NCBI GenBank assembly: GCA_963745755.1
Contig: CAVUYP010000001.1
Location: forward strand, 2,046,001 to 2,110,000
Source of the DNA: RHKX01 sp963745755
GTDB taxonomy: Bacteria > Actinomycetota > Thermoleophilia > Solirubrobacterales > 70-9
Length of the DNA stretch: 64,000 nucleotides
Direction of reading: 5' to 3'
The notes beneath the pieces were generated by a model. It worked only from the letters and a program-made list of their open reading frames with translations, made no database searches and was not told the origin of the DNA. Below are positions 62,061-64,000 of the stretch, piece by piece (within the stretch, counting starts at the first letter, position 1; every line of letters starts with the position of its first letter). The translations under genes and the position numbers were made by a program.

Positions 62061-62819
62061 ATGGAGATGAACATCCGCAGATCGATTAGCGCCACCCTTG
62101 CGGCCTCGTTCGCTGCACTCGCGATCTCGGCATGTGGAGGAGACGAGGAGTCCAGCAGCACGCAAAGTCTCCCGCAGGGAAGCGAGTCGGTGAGCCTGGA
62201 CCCGGCCGACTTCACCACCGAGATCGACAACCCCTACTGGCCGATGACGCCGGGCAGCCGGTGGACATACCGGGAGACCGATAGCGAGGGAGCTGAGCTG
62301 AGGGTCGAGGTAACCGCCACATCCCGGACGAAGAAGATCGCCAATGGGGTAGAAGCCAGGGTCGTCCACGACATCGTCACCGAGCGCGGTCAACCGGTCG
62401 AGGACACCTACGACTGGTACGCCCAGGACTCCGACGGCAACGTCTGGTACATGGGCGAGGACACCAAGGAGTTCAAGAACGGCAAGGTCGCCTCGACCGC
62501 CGGGTCGTGGGAGGCTGGGGTCGATGGAGCGCAGCCTGGGATCGCGTTTCCCGCCGATCCACAGGCGGGCCTGGCCTATAGGCAGGAGTACTACGCCGGC
62601 GAGGCCGAGGACAACGGCGAGATCGTCAGCGACGACGAGCAGGCCGAGGTGCCGGCTGGCCACTACTCCCCAGTCGTGATGACCCGCGATACGACGCCGG
62701 TGGAACCGAAGGTCCTCGAGTTCAAGTTCTACGCGAAAGGCATCGGCCCGGTGCTGGAGATCACCGCATCCGGGGGATCTGATCGCGACGAGCTGGTGAG
62801 CTTCCAACCCGGCAAGTGA
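62061..62819 (+). CDS. Lipoprotein of unknown function
   Basis: 252 residues. The lipobox LAISAC (about residue 25) follows a short signal. The mature protein has a Ser-rich linker and a beta-rich domain beginning DNPYWPMTPGSRWTYRETD, with tryptophan/tyrosine-rich strands (YDWYAQDSDGNVWYMGEDT) and YAKGIGPVLEI. This pattern is common in secreted proteins of soil bacteria, with no established activity. Base composition looks somewhat lower in GC than the neighbouring genes, matching possible acquisition next to the tRNA scar. Confidence 0.72.
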   Translation: MEMNIRRSISATLAASFAALAISACGGDEESSSTQSLPQGSESVSLDPADFTTEIDNPYWPMTPGSRWTYRETDSEGAELRVEVTATSRTKKIANGVEARVVHDIVTERGQPVEDTYDWYAQDSDGNVWYMGEDTKEFKNGKVASTAGSWEAGVDGAQPGIAFPADPQAGLAYRQEYYAGEAEDNGEIVSDDEQAEVPAGHYSPVVMTRDTTPVEPKVLEFKFYAKGIGPVLEITASGGSDRDELVSFQPGK

Positions 62820-62898
62820 CCGCCCTGGGGGCGGCTCGAGATGGGGTCGTCAACTTCGAGTAGGTCCCGATGGGGCGGCGGCGCGTTCTCGGCGCTCT

Positions 62899-63438
62899 TC
62901 AAGGCTGATCGCCTGTTCGTGGCAGGATTCGCCCCAGGCAGCGGACCTGGGACGGCACTATGCCCCAGCGTTCATAGAAGCGAAGAGCATCCGCGTTGCC
63001 TGAGACGACGGCGAGCCCGATGAACTCGATGCCCGCAGTCGTGAGACGCTGCTCGACGCCTTCCATCAGCAGCGAGCCGACACCCCAGCGGCGCAACTCC
63101 GGCTCGACGGAGAGTGCCTCGAGCTCGCCCATTCGCTCGTCGGTCTCGAAGCTCAGATCGCCTTCGCAGACACGGAAGAAGGCGAAGCCGACGGGGGAGC
63201 CATCGCGCTCGGCAATCAGCAGCCGGCCCTCCCCGGCTCGCATCCAGTCCTCGAACTCACCCCGGCGACGCTGCCAGGAATCCTCCGAGGGTCGGAACGG
63301 TGCGACGTTGCGAGCTTCGCCCACGACCTCGGCGTGGTAGTCGTGCATGTCTCTCCACAGCAACTCGATGTCATCCAGCCGTTCTTTTCCAGCTTCGATG
63401 ATCTCGACCTCGGGCGGACCTGTTGGCTTGGCGGTCAC
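62899..63438 (-). CDS. GNAT family N-acetyltransferase
   Basis: 179 residues. The acetyl-CoA binding motif A is in LEALSVEPELRRWGVGSLLM (Q/RxxGxG/A as RRWGVG), preceded by GRLLIAERDGSPVGFAFFRV and followed by GLAVVSGNADALRFYERWG (motif B). The substrate is unknown. It stands alone between the lipoprotein and an aldo/keto reductase. The C-terminus after FYERWG (IVPSQVRCLGRILPRTG) is ordinary. Confidence 0.85.
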   Translation of the reverse strand: MTAKPTGPPEVEIIEAGKERLDDIELLWRDMHDYHAEVVGEARNVAPFRPSEDSWQRRRGEFEDWMRAGEGRLLIAERDGSPVGFAFFRVCEGDLSFETDERMGELEALSVEPELRRWGVGSLLMEGVEQRLTTAGIEFIGLAVVSGNADALRFYERWGIVPSQVRCLGRILPRTGDQP

Positions 63439-63480
63439 GTCGCGAGTCTAGAGCCGGATCCCCGTGGCGTTGTCGCAGCC

Positions 63481-64000
63481 TTAGAGCCCCTGCAGGCTCC
63501 GGCGCCGCAGGCGCGGGTCATCGATCGCCGGCGGGATCCAGCCGTCGTCGGTCGGGTTGAGGGTGATGCCCGGCGGGACGATCTCGTCGATCCGGTCGAG
63601 GACGTCGGGCGTAAGGCGGATCTCGGCGGCGGGGAGCTGGCTCTCGAGCTGCTCCATCGTCCGCGGGCCGATGATCGGGGCGGTGACCGCGGGATGCTCG
63701 AGCAGGAAGGCGAGCGACATTTCGATCAGTGAGATCCCGGCTTCCTCGGCGAGCTCGGCGAGGGCATCGACCGCGTCGAGCTTCGCCCGGTTGGCGGGGA
63801 TCGACATGTCGTAGCGGTCGGGGACCATGCACCGAGCGCCGGGACTCGGGTATGTCCTGGCCCTTGCGGTAGCGGCCGGTCAGCCAGCCGCCCGCGAGCG
63901 GGCTCCAGGGGAGCACGCCGATCCGGTGGCGCTCGCAGGTCGGCAGCAGGTCCTTCTCGATCGCGCGGACGAGGATCGAGTAGGGGGGCTGCTCGGTGAC
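63481..64000 (-). CDS. Aldo/keto reductase, 5' end outside window, one frameshift
   Basis: The C-terminal half of an NADPH-dependent TIM-barrel oxidoreductase. Visible parts are VLPWSPLAGGWLTGRYRKGQ, the loop after strand 7, then, after a frame change near 63835, LAFLLEHPAVTAPIIGPRTM (NADP-binding) and LDRIDEIVPPGITLNP. The active-site Tyr-Lys-His lies outside the window. Substrate unknown. Confidence 0.85.

Overview
The window comes from a high-GC actinobacterium. The chromosomal-origin gene order, the FhaA-FhaB-PP2C-RodA-PBP-PknB operon, the dense ATGA stop/start overlaps and the Ig-like secreted proteins suggest a Thermoleophilia/Solirubrobacterales-type organism; that taxonomic guess is an inference. 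The window spans the replication origin. Leftward from the origin lie dnaA, dnaN, recF, a DciA-like gene, gyrB and gyrA. Rightward lie rpmH, rnpA, yidD, yidC, jag, rsmG, parA and parB. Two parS-like sites sit in the start of yidD, and a cluster of DnaA-box-like motifs lies around the dnaA/dnaN junction.

Layout. 1-8 kb: a surface polysaccharide block (GT2 glycosyltransferase, Wzx-type flippase, Wzy/WaaL-type ligase or polymerase, a FlgD-like secreted protein, two LytR_C membrane proteins, a CapD/FlaA1-type dehydratase). 8-10.5 kb: a DedA-UppP fusion and purM. 10.7-22.5 kb: Ser/Thr kinase signalling and cell-wall elongation (three kinases, FHA proteins, PP2C, SEDS protein, class B PBP, Ddl). 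22.6-26.4 kb: a CARDB-like protein, DUF4446, pheA, an HNH nuclease and a secreted protein. 26.4-40.8 kb: the origin region. 40.8-49.2 kb: tRNA-Ile, a DUF151 nuclease, DUF488, two lipoproteins, a second Ddl with an aminotransferase, and an acyl desaturase with its reductase. 49.3-54.6 kb: a phosphodiesterase, GtrA, a membrane glycosyltransferase-like protein and LtrA. 54.7-64 kb: RecD2, small secreted and stress proteins, a nuclease, a RecQ-phosphoribosyltransferase fusion, a tRNA fragment, a lipoprotein, a GNAT acetyltransferase and a truncated aldo/keto reductase.

Common theme. Much of the left half concerns the undecaprenyl-linked envelope cycle and its phospho-control: precursor synthesis (Ddl), lipid-carrier recycling (DedA-UppP), flipping (Wzx), elongation (RodA/PBP) and PASTA-kinase/FHA/PP2C regulation.

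Quality caveat. About fifteen otherwise convincing genes are interrupted by frame changes. Nearly all those I could reconstruct are repaired by removing one base. This looks like systematic sequencing or assembly error rather than gene decay, so these genes are annotated across the frameshifts. No CRISPR array, transposase or prophage was seen. Unusual items include the DedA-UppP fusion, a 14-codon mini-ORF with a maximal Shine-Dalgarno and mutually exclusive stems beside gyrA, and two families of dispersed intergenic palindromes.
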